From the NCBI RefSeq assembly GCF_046630445.1, contig NC_092338.1:16096001-16160000 (forward strand): DNA of 64,000 bases, given 5' to 3'. Position numbers and translations under genes: made by a program. The notes beneath the pieces were generated by a model. It made no database searches, was not told the origin of the DNA, and was given only the letters and a program-made list of their open reading frames with translations. The stretch is from Rutidosis leptorrhynchoides. Its lineage: Eukaryota > Streptophyta > Magnoliopsida > Asterales > Asteraceae. This document shows, piece after piece, positions 45,300 through 58,817 of the stretch; position 1 is the first letter of the stretch; each line of letters starts with the position of its first letter.

Positions 45300-48200
45300 T
45301 GTAGTGACCCGAATTTTTTCATATTTATATATATTAAATAAAATTGATATTTATATGATTAAGTGTTTTCAACATGTTAAGCAATCAAACTTATTAAGAC
45401 TTGATTAATTGGAATAGGTTTCATATAGACAAATGACCACCCAAGTTGACCGGTGATTCACGAACGTTAAAACTTGTAAAAACTATACGATGACATATAT
45501 ATGGTTATATATATAGTTAACATGATTTTATTATAAGTATGTATCTCATTAGGTATTTTAACAATGAGTTATATACATAAAAATGAGACTATTAAATTAA
45601 GAAACTCGAAAACGATATATATAACGATTATCGTTATAAAGTCTTACTAGGTACATATGAATCATATTAAGATATTGATACACTTGGTTAATTATGTTAA
45701 ATGATAAGTAAATATATCATTAAGTGTATTAACAATGAACTACATATGTAAAAATAAGACTACTAACTTAATGATTTTGAAACGAGACATATATGTAACG
45801 ATTATCGTTGTAACGACATTTAATGTATATAGATCATATTAAGAGATATTCGTACAACATAATATCATGATAATATAATAATTTAAAATCTCATTTGATA
45901 TTATAAACATTGGGTTAACAACATTTAACAAGATCGTTAACCTAAAGGTTTCAAAACAACATTTACATGTAACGACTAACGATGACTTAACGACTCAGTT
46001 AAAATGTATATACATGTAGTGTTTTAATATGTATTCATACACTTTTGAAAGACTTCAAGACACTTATCAAAATACTTCTACTTAACAAAAATGCTTACAA
46101 TTACATCCTCGTTCAGTTTCATCAACAAATCTACTCGTATGCACCCGTATTCGTACTCGTACAATACACAGCTTTTAGATGTATGTACTATTGGTATATA
46201 CACTCCAATGATCAGCTCTTAGCAGCCCATGTGAGTCACCTAACACATGTGGGAACCATCATTTGGCAACTAGCATGAAATATCTCATAAAATTACAAAA
46301 AATATGAGTAATCATTCATGACTTATTTACATGAAAACAAAATTACATATCCTTTATATCTAATCCATACACCAACGACCAAAAACACCTACAAACACTT
46401 TCATTCTTCAATTTTCTTCATCTAATTGATCTCTCTCAAGTTCTATCTTTAAGTTCTAAGTGTTCTTCATAAATTCCAAAAGTTCTAGTTTCATAAAATC
46501 AAGAATACTTCCAAGATTGCAAGTTTACTTCCAAGTTTTCTAAATCCATTCCAAGTAATCATCCAAGATTAAGAAATCTTTATTACTTACAGTAGGTTAT
46601 CTTTCTAATACAAGGTAATAATCATATTCAAACTTTAATTAAATTTCTATAACTATAACAATCTTATTTCGAGTGAAAATCTTACTTGAAATTGTTTTCG
46701 TGTCATGATTCTGCTTCAAGAACTTTCAAGCCATCCAAGGATCCTTTGAAGCTAGATCCATTTTTTTCATTTCCAATAGGTTTATCCAAGAAACTTGAGG
46801 TTGTAATGATGTTCATAACATCATTCGATTCATACATAAAAAGCTGTCTTATTCAACGTTATAAACTTGTAATCACTAGAGCATAGTTTAGTTAATTCTA
46901 AACTTGTTCGCAAATAAAGTTAATCCTTCTAACTAGACTTATAAAATCAACTAAACACATCTTCTATATCTATATGATATGCTAACTTAATGATTTAAAA
47001 CCCGGAAACACGATAAACACCATAAAACTGGATATACGCCGTCGTAGTAAAATCGGGGGCTGTTTTGGTTGGGATAATTAAAAGCTAAGAAGAACTTTGA
47101 TTTAAAAGCTATACTTCTGGAAAAATGATTTTTCTTATGAACATGAAACTATATCCAAAAATCATGGTTAAACTCAAAGTGAAAGTATGTTTTTCAAAAT
47201 GGTCATCAAGATGTCGTTCTTTCGAGGGAAATGACTACCTCTTTCAAAAACGACTTGTAACTTGTATTTCTGACTATAAACTTATACTTTTTCTATTTAA
47301 ATTCATAAAGTTAATTTCAATACGAAACCGTGGCCACTGGAATCACTCAAAACGGATTAGAAACGAAGAAATGGCGAGTAAAACAAGATTGATAAAAACT
47401 ACTCATTTTACCTACGTGAAAGTTAGTAATAAATCTATTCCAACCATAACCTAATCAACTTATATTATATATTATGTAATCTTGAGATACCATAGACACG
47501 TATACAATGTTTTGACCTATCATGTTGACCCATCTATATATATATTGCGGAACAACCATACACACTCTATATGTGAATGTTGGAGTTAGCTATACAGGGT
47601 TGAGGTTGATTCCAAAATATATATATAGTTTGAGTTGTGATCAATACTAAGATACGTATACACTGTGTCGTAGATTGATTCAAGATAATATTTATCGATT
47701 TATTTCTGTACATCTAACTGTGGACAACTAGTTGTAGGTTACTAACGAGGACAGCTGACTTAATAAACTTAAAACATCAAAATGTATTAAAAGTATTGTA
47801 AATATATTTTGAACATACTTTGATATATATGTATATATTGTTATAGGTTCGTGAATCAACCAGTGGACAAGTCTTACTTCCCGACGAAGTAAAAATCTGT
47901 GAAAGTGAATTATAGTCCCACTTTTAAAATCTAATATTTTTAGGATGAGAATACATGCAGGTTTTATAAATGATTTACAAAATAGACACAAGTACGTGAA
48001 ACTACATTCTATGGTTGAATTATCGAAATTGAATATGCCCCTTTTTATTAAGTCTGGTAATCTAAGAATTAGGGAACAGACACCCTAATTGACTCGAATC
48101 CTAAAGATAGATCTATTGGGCCTAACAAACTCCATCCAAAGTACCGGATGCTTTAGTACTTCGAAATTTATATCATATCCGAAGGGTGTCCCGGAATGAT

Positions 48201-48741
48201 GGGGATATTCTTATATATGCATCTTGTTAATGTCGGTTACCAGGTGTTCACCATATGAATGATTTTTATCTCTATGTATGTGATGTGTATTGAAATATGA
48301 AATCTTGTGGTCTATTGTTACGATTTGATATATATAGGTTAAACTTATAACTCACCAACATTTTTGTTGATGTTTAAAGCATGTTTATTCTCTGGTGAAT
48401 ACTAAGAGCTTCCGCTATTGCATACTAAAATAAGGACAAGATTTGGAGTCCATGTTTGTATGATATTGTGTAAAAACTGCATTCAAGAAACTGATTTCGA
48501 TGTAACATATTTGTATTGTAAACCATTATGTAATGGTCGTGTGTAAACAGGATATTTTAGATTATCATTATTTGATAATCTACGTAAAGCTTTTTAAATC
48601 TTTATTTATGAAATAAAGGTTATGGTTTGTTTTAAAAATGAATGCAGTCTTTGAAAAAAAACGTCTCATATAGAGGTCAAAACCTCGCAACGAAATCAAT
48701 TAATATGGAACGTTTTTAATCAATAAGAATGGGACATTTAA
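45300..48741 (+). repeat. 5' LTR of the Tekay-type element
   Basis: Starts TGTAGTGACCCGAATTTT; AT-rich, 3.44 kb. Several short open frames recur at the same offsets in the 3' LTR (for example 46045 and 56113) and are not taken as genes. Confidence 0.92.
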
Positions 48742-48743
48742 GT

Positions 48744-48755
48744 TGGTATCCGAGC
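48744..48755 (+). other. Primer-binding site of the Tekay-type element
   Basis: TGGTATCCGAGC directly after the 5' LTR resembles the plant initiator tRNA-Met primer site. Confidence 0.8.
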
Positions 48756-48950
48756 GTTGGTCTTAGAGAACCAGAATTTTGCATTAGTGTGTCTTATCGA
48801 GTTTGTTAGGATGCATTAGTGAGTCTGGACTTCGACCGTGTTTACTTGAAAAATGATTGCTTAACAAATTTTGTTGGAAACTATATATTTTTAACATGTG
48901 AATATTATGTGATATATTAATCTCTTAACGTGTTTGATATTATGTGATAG

Positions 48951-49544
48951 ATGTCTACCTTTAATACAAGTCCCATTGACTCACCTAATAATAATGAAGA
49001 GTCAAATGTAATTTGGAATGATTCGTGGACTGATTCACAAGTTCCCGAAGAGGAACCGGAAGAAGAATCGGAACCGGAGGAGGAGGAACCGGAAGAAGAA
49101 ATAGAACCGGTAGGGGAAATAATAAAACGGTTAAGTAAAAGAAAATCCTCAACCAACCGACCAAGGTTAATTATGGTCAACGGTGTTTCCGCCAAGGAAG
49201 TAAAATATTGGGAGGACTACCAATTCTCCGATGAATCGGATCCCGACGAGGATTCCGATGATGTTATAGAAATTACCCCAACTGAATTTAAAAAGGCAAA
49301 AGAGAACAATAAGGGAAAGGGCATAAAAATAGAGAAATCTGATTCCAACCCCGATGAACTTTATATGTATCGTCAACACCCGTATTTCTTAAGTTGTAAC
49401 AATAACCCGGGAACCTCTAAACCACCAGGTTTTTCTAGACCAATGTGGAAAACGACGGCTCGTATTAGGGGAACATCATATATCCCTAAAAACTTAGCAA
49501 AAAGAACCAAGTTCGAAAAAGAAGAAATGAGTGAGTCGAAATAA
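48951..49544 (+). CDS. Acidic protein encoded in the leader of the Tekay-type element
   Basis: A 197-residue open frame from ATG 48951, about 200 bases after the primer site and on the element's coding strand. The N-terminal third is highly acidic (VPEEEPEEESEPEEEEPEEE), followed by a basic patch (KRLSKRKSS), a second Asp/Glu block and a Lys/Arg-rich end. No domain, membrane segment or catalytic motif is recognised. It is not part of standard gag-pol. Its survival as an open frame beside a broken gag-pol is notable. It may have been captured from the host or be an accessory gene of this lineage; function is unknown. Confidence 0.6.
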   Translation: MSTFNTSPIDSPNNNEESNVIWNDSWTDSQVPEEEPEEESEPEEEEPEEEIEPVGEIIKRLSKRKSSTNRPRLIMVNGVSAKEVKYWEDYQFSDESDPDEDSDDVIEITPTEFKKAKENNKGKGIKIEKSDSNPDELYMYRQHPYFLSCNNNPGTSKPPGFSRPMWKTTARIRGTSYIPKNLAKRTKFEKEEMSESK

Positions 49545-49679
49545 GATAGTTGTATTTGTGCGGTGTAATATATGTAATATAGTGTGCTTATGCTTTACGA
49601 TATATGTAAAAATTGCTTGTATTAATAAGTATCTTTTATGAATCTAACTCTTGTCTATTTTACAGTATAAAAACACAAA

Positions 49680-50363
49680 ATGGATAGACAACCCAATATT
49701 TTAGAAGACTTACCCGGAGACATGATTGATGAAATCTTGTCTAGAGTCGGTCAGAATTCCTCGGCACAACTATTTATGGCAAAATTAGTTTGTAAGACAT
49801 TCGAAGAACGTTCCAAGAATGCCTTGGTTTATAAAAGGCTTTCGTTTGAAAGATGGGGGATATCACATTGGGAAACCCATAAGTTACGATGTGTTTACTT
49901 TGACGCATATATTGCGGGGAACCCAAATGCTATTTTACGCAACGGGTTAAGAAATTATTTTGACTCAATGAATCCGAATATAGGACTTCATGATTTAGAA
50001 AAAGCGGCTAACATGCAACATAAAGAAGCATGTTATGCTTACGGGTTAGTAATGTTCGCTTCTCACCAAAGTGAGAAAAAGAACATCGGGCTACAACTAT
50101 TAAACAAAATGTTCTCACAAGTGACGGAGTCGGTAATTGGGGTAAGAAATGAGGTTTTTAGGTTATTACGAGATTGTTGGTCATTACGTAACCTTCGTCC
50201 TTTTGACGACGTTATATCACGTTGTCATACTATCAGTCACAACGGTTACGTTCCACAAGACCAAGGATGGGAAGTGGTATTAGTAAAACCAGAATGCATG
50301 ACTTGTTTCTGGACGTATGAATTACGTGTCTTTGTTGCCTTTGCTGAACGCCTTATTTATTAA
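49680..50363 (+). CDS. F-box-like protein encoded in the leader of the Tekay-type element
   Basis: A 227-residue open frame starting at ATG 49680. Residues 7-24 (ILEDLPGDMIDEILSRVG) fit the start of an F-box (LP.D...EIL.R), and LVCKTFEERSKN continues it. The following part (GLHDLEKAANMQHKEACYAYGLVMF) resembles the repeat-like region of the plant F-box group At2g35280/At1g67623. F-box proteins link substrates to SCF ubiquitin ligases via SKP1. Here the gene lies between the acidic frame and gag, on the same strand, inside an LTR element, so it is probably captured host sequence. The frame is whole. Family assignment is by motif; whether it binds SKP1 is unknown. Confidence 0.65.
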   Translation: MDRQPNILEDLPGDMIDEILSRVGQNSSAQLFMAKLVCKTFEERSKNALVYKRLSFERWGISHWETHKLRCVYFDAYIAGNPNAILRNGLRNYFDSMNPNIGLHDLEKAANMQHKEACYAYGLVMFASHQSEKKNIGLQLLNKMFSQVTESVIGVRNEVFRLLRDCWSLRNLRPFDDVISRCHTISHNGYVPQDQGWEVVLVKPECMTCFWTYELRVFVAFAERLIY

Positions 50364-50709
50364 CTAGAATTATCTTCGCAAATACTTTATATCAAAGTTT
50401 TATGTGCTATATTTCATGCTATATGTAAAATAGCGGTATTGTAAGTTTGCAAGTTATTGTATAAAAGTTTGAATATGATATACATATTTTTTTGTGATTA
50501 GTTTTTCATATAGAATTGTAGTAGTTGAAATGGTATGTTAGCTACTAAGTATGAACTTAACGGGTAGGTACTACCCGAATTAAAGAGTATAAAACGCTAA
50601 TATGAAGAAAGAGCTTTTATAAATAAGTTCATATTACGCTACGAAATACTATTGACTACTCTTGATATTCTATATGATTAACTCGTTTCATTTGACTATT
50701 TTGAAGGAA

Positions 50710-51543
50710 ATGGCACCGACTACTCGACACACCTTGAATATGAGTGAAGAGGAATTTCGTGCATTTCTTGCTTCAAACATAGCCGCAGTACAGGCCGCGC
50801 TACATACCAACAATAACCTTGGATCTAGCAGTACATGAAATCGTGTAGGATGCACCTACAAAGAATTCACTGCCTGCAAACCTTTGGAATTTGATGGAAC
50901 CGAAGGACCGATCGGATTGAAACGGTGGACCGAGAAGGTCGAATCGGTGTTTGCCATAAGTAAGTGTACTGAAGAGGACAAAGTGAAGTACGCTACGCAT
51001 ACCTTCACAGGTTCTGCGTTAACATGGTGGAATACCTATCTAGAGCAAGTGGGACAAGATGATGCTTACGCACTACCGTGGTCAGCATTCAAGCACTTGA
51101 TGAACGAGAAGTACCATCCCAGAACCGAGGTCAATAAGCTCAAGACAGAACTTAGAGGGTTACGAACCCAAGGATTTGATATTACCACGTACGAAAGACG
51201 ATTCACAGAATTATGCCTAGTGTGTCCGGGAGCGTTCGAAGATGAGGAAAAGAAGATCGACGAATTTATGAAAGGATTACCGGAAAGAATCCAAGAAGAT
51301 ATAAGTTCACACGAGCCCGCCTCCATACAACAGGCATGTAGAATGGCTCACAAACTAGTGAACCAGATTGAAGAAAGAATTAAAGAATAGACTGCTGAAG
51401 AGGCCAATGTGAAGCAAGTCAAAAGAAAGTGGGAGGAAAACGGTGATAAGAATCACCAATACAACAACAACAGCAATTACAACAATAATCGCAAAAACTA
51501 TCCTAACAATCGCAACATCAATCGCAACTACAACAAACGGCCC

Positions 51544-51612
<69 letters not shown>

Positions 51613-54600
51613 AACAACAACAGCAACTACAACAATCATCTTAACAACAATAATAACCGCAACAACAACAACAATCAGAAGCAGCTATGCCAAAGGTGTG
51701 AAAAGTATCACTCGGGGTTCTGCACCAAATTTTGCAACAAGTGTAAAAGAAATGGTCATAGCGCGGCAAAGTGTGAGGTCTACGGACCAGGGGTTAACAG
51801 AACGAAAGGAACAAATGGTGTCGGAATGAGTAATGGCGGAGCAAGTAGTGTCGGAGCAAGTTATGCCAATGTAGTTTGTTATAAATGTGGAAAACCGGGC
51901 CACATTATTAGAAATTGCCCGAACCAGGAGAACACAAATGGACAAGGCCGCGGAAGAGTTTTCAATATTAATGCGGCAGAGGCACAGGAAGACCCGGAGC
52001 TTGTTACGGGTACATTTCTTATTGATAATAAATCTGCTTACGTTTTATTTGATTCGGGTGCGGATAGAAGCTATATGAGTAGAGATTTTTGTGCTAAATT
52101 AAGTTGTCCATTGACGCCTTTGGATAGTAAATTTTTACTCGAATTAGCAAATGGTAAATTAATTTCAGCAGATAATATATGTCGGAATCGAGAAATTAAA
52201 CTGGTTAGCGAAACATTTAAGATTGACTTGATACCAGTAGAGTTAGGGAGTTTTGATGTGATAATCGGTATGGATTGGTTGAAAGAAGTGAAAGCAGAGA
52301 TCGTTTGTTACAAAAATGCAATTCGCATTATACGAGAAAAAGGAAAACCCTTAATGGTGTACGGAGAAAAGGGCAACACGAAGCTACATCTTATTAGTAA
52401 TTTGAAGGCACAAAAACTAAAAAGAAAAGGTTGCTATGCTGTTCTAGCACACGTCGAGAAAGTACAAACTGAAGAAAAGAGCATCAATGATGTTCCCGTC
52501 GCAAAAGAATTTCCCGATGTATTTCCGAAAGAATTACCGGGATTACCCCCACATCGATTCATTGAATTTCAAATAGATCTTGTACCAGGAGCTGCACCAA
52601 TAGCTCGTACTCCTTACAGACTCGCACCCAGCGAGATGAAAGAACTACAAAGCCAATTACAAGAACTTTTAGAGCGTGGTTTCATTCGACCAAGCACATC
52701 ACCGTGGGGAGCTCTTGTTTTGTTTGTCAAGAAGAAAGATGGTACATTCAGGTTGTGTATCGACTACCGAGAGTTGAACAAACTTACCATCAAGAACTGC
52801 TACCCACTACCAAGAATCTACGACTTATTTGATCAACTACAAGGCTCGTCTGTTTATTCAAAGATTGACTTACATTCCGAGTATCCTCAAATGCGGATGA
52901 AAGAAGATGATATTCCAAAGACTGCTTTCAGAACACGTTACGGTCATTACGAGTTTATGGTCATGCCGTTTGGTTTAACTAATGCACCAGCTGTGTTCAT
53001 GGACCTTATGAACCGAGTGTGTGGACAATACCTTGACAAGTTTGTCATTGTTTTCATTGATGACATACTTATTTACTCAAAGAATGACCAAGAACACGGT
53101 GAACATTTGAGAAAGATGTTAGAAGTATTGGGGAAGGAAGAATTGTACGCTAAATTTTCAAAGTGTGCATTTTGGTTGGAAGAAGTTCAATTCCTCGGTC
53201 ACATAGTGAACAAAGAAGGTATTAAGGTGGATCCGGCAAAGATAGAAACTGTTGAAAAGTGGGAAACCCCGAAAACTCCGAAACACATACGCCAGTTTTT
53301 AGGACTAGCTGGTTACTACAGAAGGTTCATCCAAGACTTTTCCAGAATAGCAAAACCCTTGACTGCATTAACGCATAAAGGGAAGAAATTTGAATGGAAG
53401 GATGAATAAGAGAAAGCGTTTCAGTTATTGAAGAAAAAGCTAACTACAACACCTATATTGTCATTGCCTGAAGGGAATGATGATTTTGTGATTTATTGTG
53501 ACGCATCAAAGCAAGGTCTCGGTTGCGTATTAATGCAACGAATGAAGATGATTGCTTATGCGTCTAGACAATTGAAGATTCACGAACAAAATTATACGAC
53601 GCATGATTTGGAATTAGGCGCGGCTATTTTTGCATTAAAGACTTGGAGGCACTACTTATATGGGGTCAAAAGTATTATATATACCGACCACAAAAGTCTT
53701 CAACACATATTTAATCAGAAACAACTAAATATGAGGCAGCGTAGGTGGATTAAATTGTTGAATGATTACGACTTTGAGATTCGTTACCACCCGGGGAAGG
53801 CAAATGTGGTAGCCGATGCCTTGAGCAGGAAGGACAGAGAACCCATTCGAGTAAAATATATGAATATAATGATTCACAATAACCTTACTACTCAAATAAA
53901 GGAGGCTCAACAAGGAGTTTTAAAAGAGGGAAATTTAAAGGATGAAATACCCAAAGGATCGGAGAAGCATCTTAATATTCGGGAAGACGAAACCCGGTAT
54001 AGGGCTGAAAGGATTTTGGTACCAAAATTTGGAGATATGAGAGAAATGGTACTTAGAGAAGCTCATAAAACCAGATACTCAATACATCCTGGAACGGGGA
54101 AGATGTACAAGGATCTCAAGAAACATTTTTGGTGGCCGGGTATAAAAGCCGATGTTGCTAAATACGTAAGAGAATGTTTGACGTGTTCTAAGGTCAAAGC
54201 TGAGCATCAGAAACCATCAGGTCTACTTCAACAACCCGAAATCCCGGAATGGAAATAGGAAAACATTACCATGGATTTCATCACTAAATTGCCAAGGACT
54301 GTAAGTGGTTTTGATACTATTTGGGTAATAGTTGATCGTCTCACCAAATCAGCACACTTCCTGCCAATAAGAGAAGATGACAATATGGATAAGTTAGCAC
54401 GACTGTATTTGAAGGAAGTCGTCTCCAGACATGGAATACCAATCTCTATTATCTCTGATAGGGATGGCAGATTTATTTCAAGATTCTGGCAGACATTACA
54501 GCAAGCATTAGGAACTCGTCTAGACATGAGTACTGCCTATCATCCACAAACTGATGGGCAGAGCAAAAGGACGATACAAACGCTTGAAGACATGCTACGA

Positions 54601-55332
54601 GCATGTGTTATTGATTTCGGAAACAGTTGGGATCGACACCTACCGTTAGCAGAATTTTTCTACAACAACAGTTATCATTCTAGTATTGAGATGGCGCCGT
54701 TTGAGGCACTTTATGGTAGAAAGTGCAGGTCTCCGATTTGTTGGAATGAAGTGGGGGATAGACAGATTACGGGTCCGGAGATAATACAAGAAACTACCGA
54801 GAAAATCATCCAAATTCAACAAAGATTGAAAACCGCCCAGAGTCGACAAAAGAGCTACGCGGACAGTAAAAGAAAAGATATAGAGTTTGAAATTGGAGAA
54901 ATGGTCATGCTTAAGGTTTCACCTTGGAAAGGCGTTGTTCGATTTGGTAAACGGGGGAAACTAAATCCAAGGTACATTGGACCATTCAAGATTATAGATC
55001 GTGTCGGACCAGTAGCTTACCAACTGGAGCTACCTCAACAACTCGCGGCTGTACATAAAACTTTCCACGTCTCAAATTTGAAGAAATGTTTTGCTAAAGA
55101 AGATCTCACTATTCAGTTGGACGAAATCCAAATCAATGAAAAACTTCAATTCATTGAAGAACCCGTCGAAATAATGGATCATGAGGTTAACAGACTTAAA
55201 CAAAATAAGATACCGATTGTTAAGGTTCGATGTCGTAGAGGACCCGAGTTTACCTGGGAGCATGAAGATCAGATGAAGAAGAAATACCCGCATCTATTTC
55301 TAGAAGATTCGTCAACACTTTCAACAGCTTAA
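50710..55332 (+). pseudogene. Gag-pol coding region of the Tekay-type element, broken
   Basis: Domains in order: Retrotrans_gag (about 50880-51370, ALTWWNTYL), a long poly-Asn tract coded by (CAA/AAC)n at about 51543-51660, zinc knuckles ([14 protein letters not shown] near 51877), protease ([12 protein letters not shown] near 52047), reverse transcriptase ([11 protein letters not shown] near 53060), RNase H ([10 protein letters not shown] near 53492), integrase zinc region and core (54080-54700), and a chromodomain-like end ([20 protein letters not shown], 55240-55300) that marks the Tekay/Del chromoviruses. About four breaks are present, so it is not a working polyprotein. Confidence 0.9.
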
Positions 55333-55367
55333 AATTTCGGGACGAAATTTATTTAACGGGTAGGTAC

Positions 55368-58300
55368 TGTAGTGACCCGAATTTTTCCATGTTTATATAT
55401 ATTAAATGAAATTGATATTTACATGATTAAATGTTTCCAACATGTTAAGCAATCAAACTTATTAAGACTTGATTAATTGGAATAGGTTTCATATAGACAA
55501 ATGACCACCCAAGTTGACCGGTGATTCACGAACGTTAAAACTTGTAAAAACTATACGATGACATATATATGGTTATATATATAGTTAACATGATTTTATT
55601 ATAAGTATGTATCTCATTAGGTATTTTAACAATGAGTTATATACATAAAAATGAGACTATTAAATTAAGAAACTCGAAAACGATATATATAACGATTATC
55701 GTTATAACGTCTTACTAGGTACATATGAATCATATTAAGATATTGATACACTTGGTTAATTATGTTAAATGATAAGTAAATATATCATTAAGTGTATTAA
55801 CAATGAACTACATATGTAAAAATAAGACTACTAACTTAATGATTTTGAAACGAGACATATATGTAACGATTATCGTTGTAACGACATTTAATGTATATAG
55901 ATCATATTAAGAGATATTCGTACAACATAATATCATGATAATATAATAATTTAAAATCTCATTTGATTTTATAAACATTGGGTTAACAACATTTAACAAG
56001 ATCGTTAACCTAAAGGTTTTAAAACAACATTTACATGTAACGACTAACGATGACTTAACGACTCAGTTAAAATGTATATACATGTAGTGTTTTAATATGT
56101 ATTCATACACTTTTGAAAGACTTCAAGACACTTATCAAAATACTTCTACTTAACAAAAATGCTTACAATTACATCCTCGTTCAGTTTCATCAACAAATCT
56201 ACTCGTATGCACCCGTATTCGTACTCGTACAATACACAGCTTTTAGATGTATGTACTATTGGTATATACACTCCAATGATCAGCTCTTAGCAGCCCATGT
56301 GAGTCACCTAACACATGTGGGAACCATCATTTGGCAACTAGCATGAAATATCTCATAAAATTACAAAAAATATGAGTAATCATTCATGACTTAATTACAT
56401 GAAAACAAAATTACATATCCTTTATATCTAATCCATACACCAATGACCAAAAACACCTACAAACACTTTCATTCTTCAATTTTCTTCATCTAATTGATCT
56501 CTCTCAAGTTCTATCTTCAAGTTCTAAGTGTTCTTCATAAATTCCAAAAGTTCTAGTTTCATAAAATCAAGAATACTTCCAAGATTGCAAGTTTACTTCC
56601 AAGTTTTCTAAATCCATTCCAAGTAATCATCCAAGATCAAGAAACCTTTGTTACTTACAGTAGGTTATCTTTCTAATACAAGGTAATAATCATATTCAAA
56701 CTTTAATTCAATTTCTATAACCATAACAATCTTATTTCGTGTGAAAATCTTACTTGAAATTATTTTCGTGTCATGATTCTGCTTCAAGAACTTTCAAGCC
56801 ATCCAAGGATCCTTTGAAGCTAGATCCATTTTTCTCATTTCCAGTAGGTTTATCCAAGAAACTTGAGGTAGTAATGATGTTCATAACATCATTCGATTCA
56901 TACATAAAAAGCTATCTTATTCAACGTTATAAACTTGTAATCACTAGAACATAGTTTAGTTAATTCTAAACTTGTTCGCAAATAAAGTTAATCCTTCTAA
57001 CTAGACTTTTAAAATCAACTAAACACATGTTATATATCTATATGATATGCAAACTTAATGATTTAAAACCCGAAAACACGATAAACACCATAAAACTGGA
57101 TATACGCCGTCGTAGTAAAACCGGGGGCTGTTTTGGTTGGGATAATTAAAAGCTAAGAAGAACTTTGATTTAAAAGCTATACTTCTGGAAAAATGATTTT
57201 TCTTATGAACATAAAACTATATCCAAAAATCATGGTTAAACTCAAAGTGAAAGTATGTTTTTCAAAATGGTCATCAAGATGTCGTTCTTTCGACGGAAAT
57301 GACTACCTCTTTCAAAAACGACTTGTAACTTGTATTTCCGACTATAAACTTATACTTTTTCTATTTACATTCATAAAGTTAATTTCAATACGAAACCGTG
57401 GCCACTGGAATCACTCAAAAAGGATTAGAAACGAAGAAATGGCGAGTAAAACAAGATTGATAAAAACTACTCATTTTACCTACGTGAAAGTTAGTAATAA
57501 ATCTATTCCAACCATAACCTAATCAACTTATATTGTATATTATGTAATCTTGAGATACCATAGACACGTATACAATGTTTCGACCTATCATGTCGACCCA
57601 TCTATATATATATATATATATTGCGGAACAACCATAGACACTCTATATGTGAATGTTGGAGTTAGCTATACAGGGTTGAGGTTGATTCCAAAATATATAT
57701 ATAGTTTGAGTTGTGATCAATACTGAGATACGTATACACTGGGTCGTGGATTGATTCAAGATAATATTTATCGATTTATTTCTGTACATCTAACTGTTGA
57801 CAACTAGTTGTAGGTTACTAACGAGGACAGCTGACTTAATAAACTTAAAACATCAAAATGTATTAAAAGTATTGTAAATATATTTTGAACATACTTTGAT
57901 ATATATGTATATATTGTTATAGGTTCGTGAATCAACCAGTGGAAAAGTCTTACTTCCCGACGAAGTAAAAATCTGTGAAAGTGAGTTATAGTCCCACTTT
58001 TAAAATCTAATATTTTTGGGATGAGAATACATGCAGGTTTTATAAATGATTTACAAAATAGACACAAGTACGTGAAACTACATTCTATGGTTGAATTATC
58101 GAAATCGAATATGCCCCTTTTTATTAAGTCTGGTAATCTAAGAATTAGGGAACAGACACCCTAATTGACTCGAATCCTAAAGATAGATCTATTGGGCCTA
58201 ACAAACCCCATCCAAAGTACCGGATGCTTTAGTACTTCGAAATTTATATCATATCCGAAGGGTGTCCCGGAATGATGGGGATATTCTTATATATGCATCT

Positions 58301-58817
58301 TGTTAATGTTGTTTACCAGGTGTTCACCATATGAATGATTTTTATCTCTATGTATGGGATGTGTATTGAAATATGAAATCTTGTGGTCTATTGTTACGAT
58401 TTGATATATATAGGTTAAACTATAACTCACCAACATTTTTGTTGACGTTTAAAGCATGTTTATTCTCAGGTGAATACTAAGAGCTTCCGCTGTTGCATAC
58501 TAAAATAAGGACAAGATTTGGAGTCCATGTTTGTATGATATTGTGTAAAAACTGCATTCAAGAAACTGATTTCGATGTAACATATTTGTATTGTAAACCA
58601 TTATGTAATGGTCGTGTGTAAACAGGATATTTTAAATTATCATTATTTGATAATCTACGTAAAGCTTTTTAAACCTTTATTTATGAAATAAAGGTTATGG
58701 TTTGTTTTAAAAATGAATGCAGTCTTTGAAAAAAAAACGTCTCATATAGAGGTCAAAACCTCGCAACGAAATCAATTAATATGGAACGTTTTTAATCAAT
58801 AAGAACGGGACATTTCA
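55368..58817 (+). repeat. 3' LTR of the Tekay-type element
   Basis: Starts TGTAGTGACCCG after the purine-rich AACGGGTAGGTAC and ends GGGACATTTCA, followed by the GTTTG duplication. Nearly the same as 45300-48741. Confidence 0.92.

Larger units (their letters stand above)
45300..58817 (+). mobile_element. Tekay-type chromovirus (Ty3/gypsy) with two extra open frames
   Basis: A 13.5-kb fossil LTR retrotransposon flanked by GTTTG (45295-45299 and 58818-58822), inserted in the 3' LTR of the element at 41319-59283. LTRs are 45300-48741 and 55368-58817 (about 3.45 kb), very alike by eye, so the insertion is recent. Order: 5' LTR, primer site, acidic frame, F-box-like frame, gag, protease, reverse transcriptase, RNase H, integrase, chromodomain-like end, purine tract, 3' LTR. 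Gag-pol has about four breaks; the two extra frames look whole. The solo LTR at 32754-36188 and a scrap at 32316-32430 are the same family. Confidence 0.92.

Noticed and set aside
46045-47454. Short open frames in the 5' LTR of the Tekay-type element, repeated at 56113-57522
   Set aside because: They recur only because the two LTRs are copies; composition is AT-rich and no domain is recognisable.
51355-51639. Minus-strand poly-Val frame
   Set aside because: It is the complement of the (CAA)n tract coding poly-Asn in gag.
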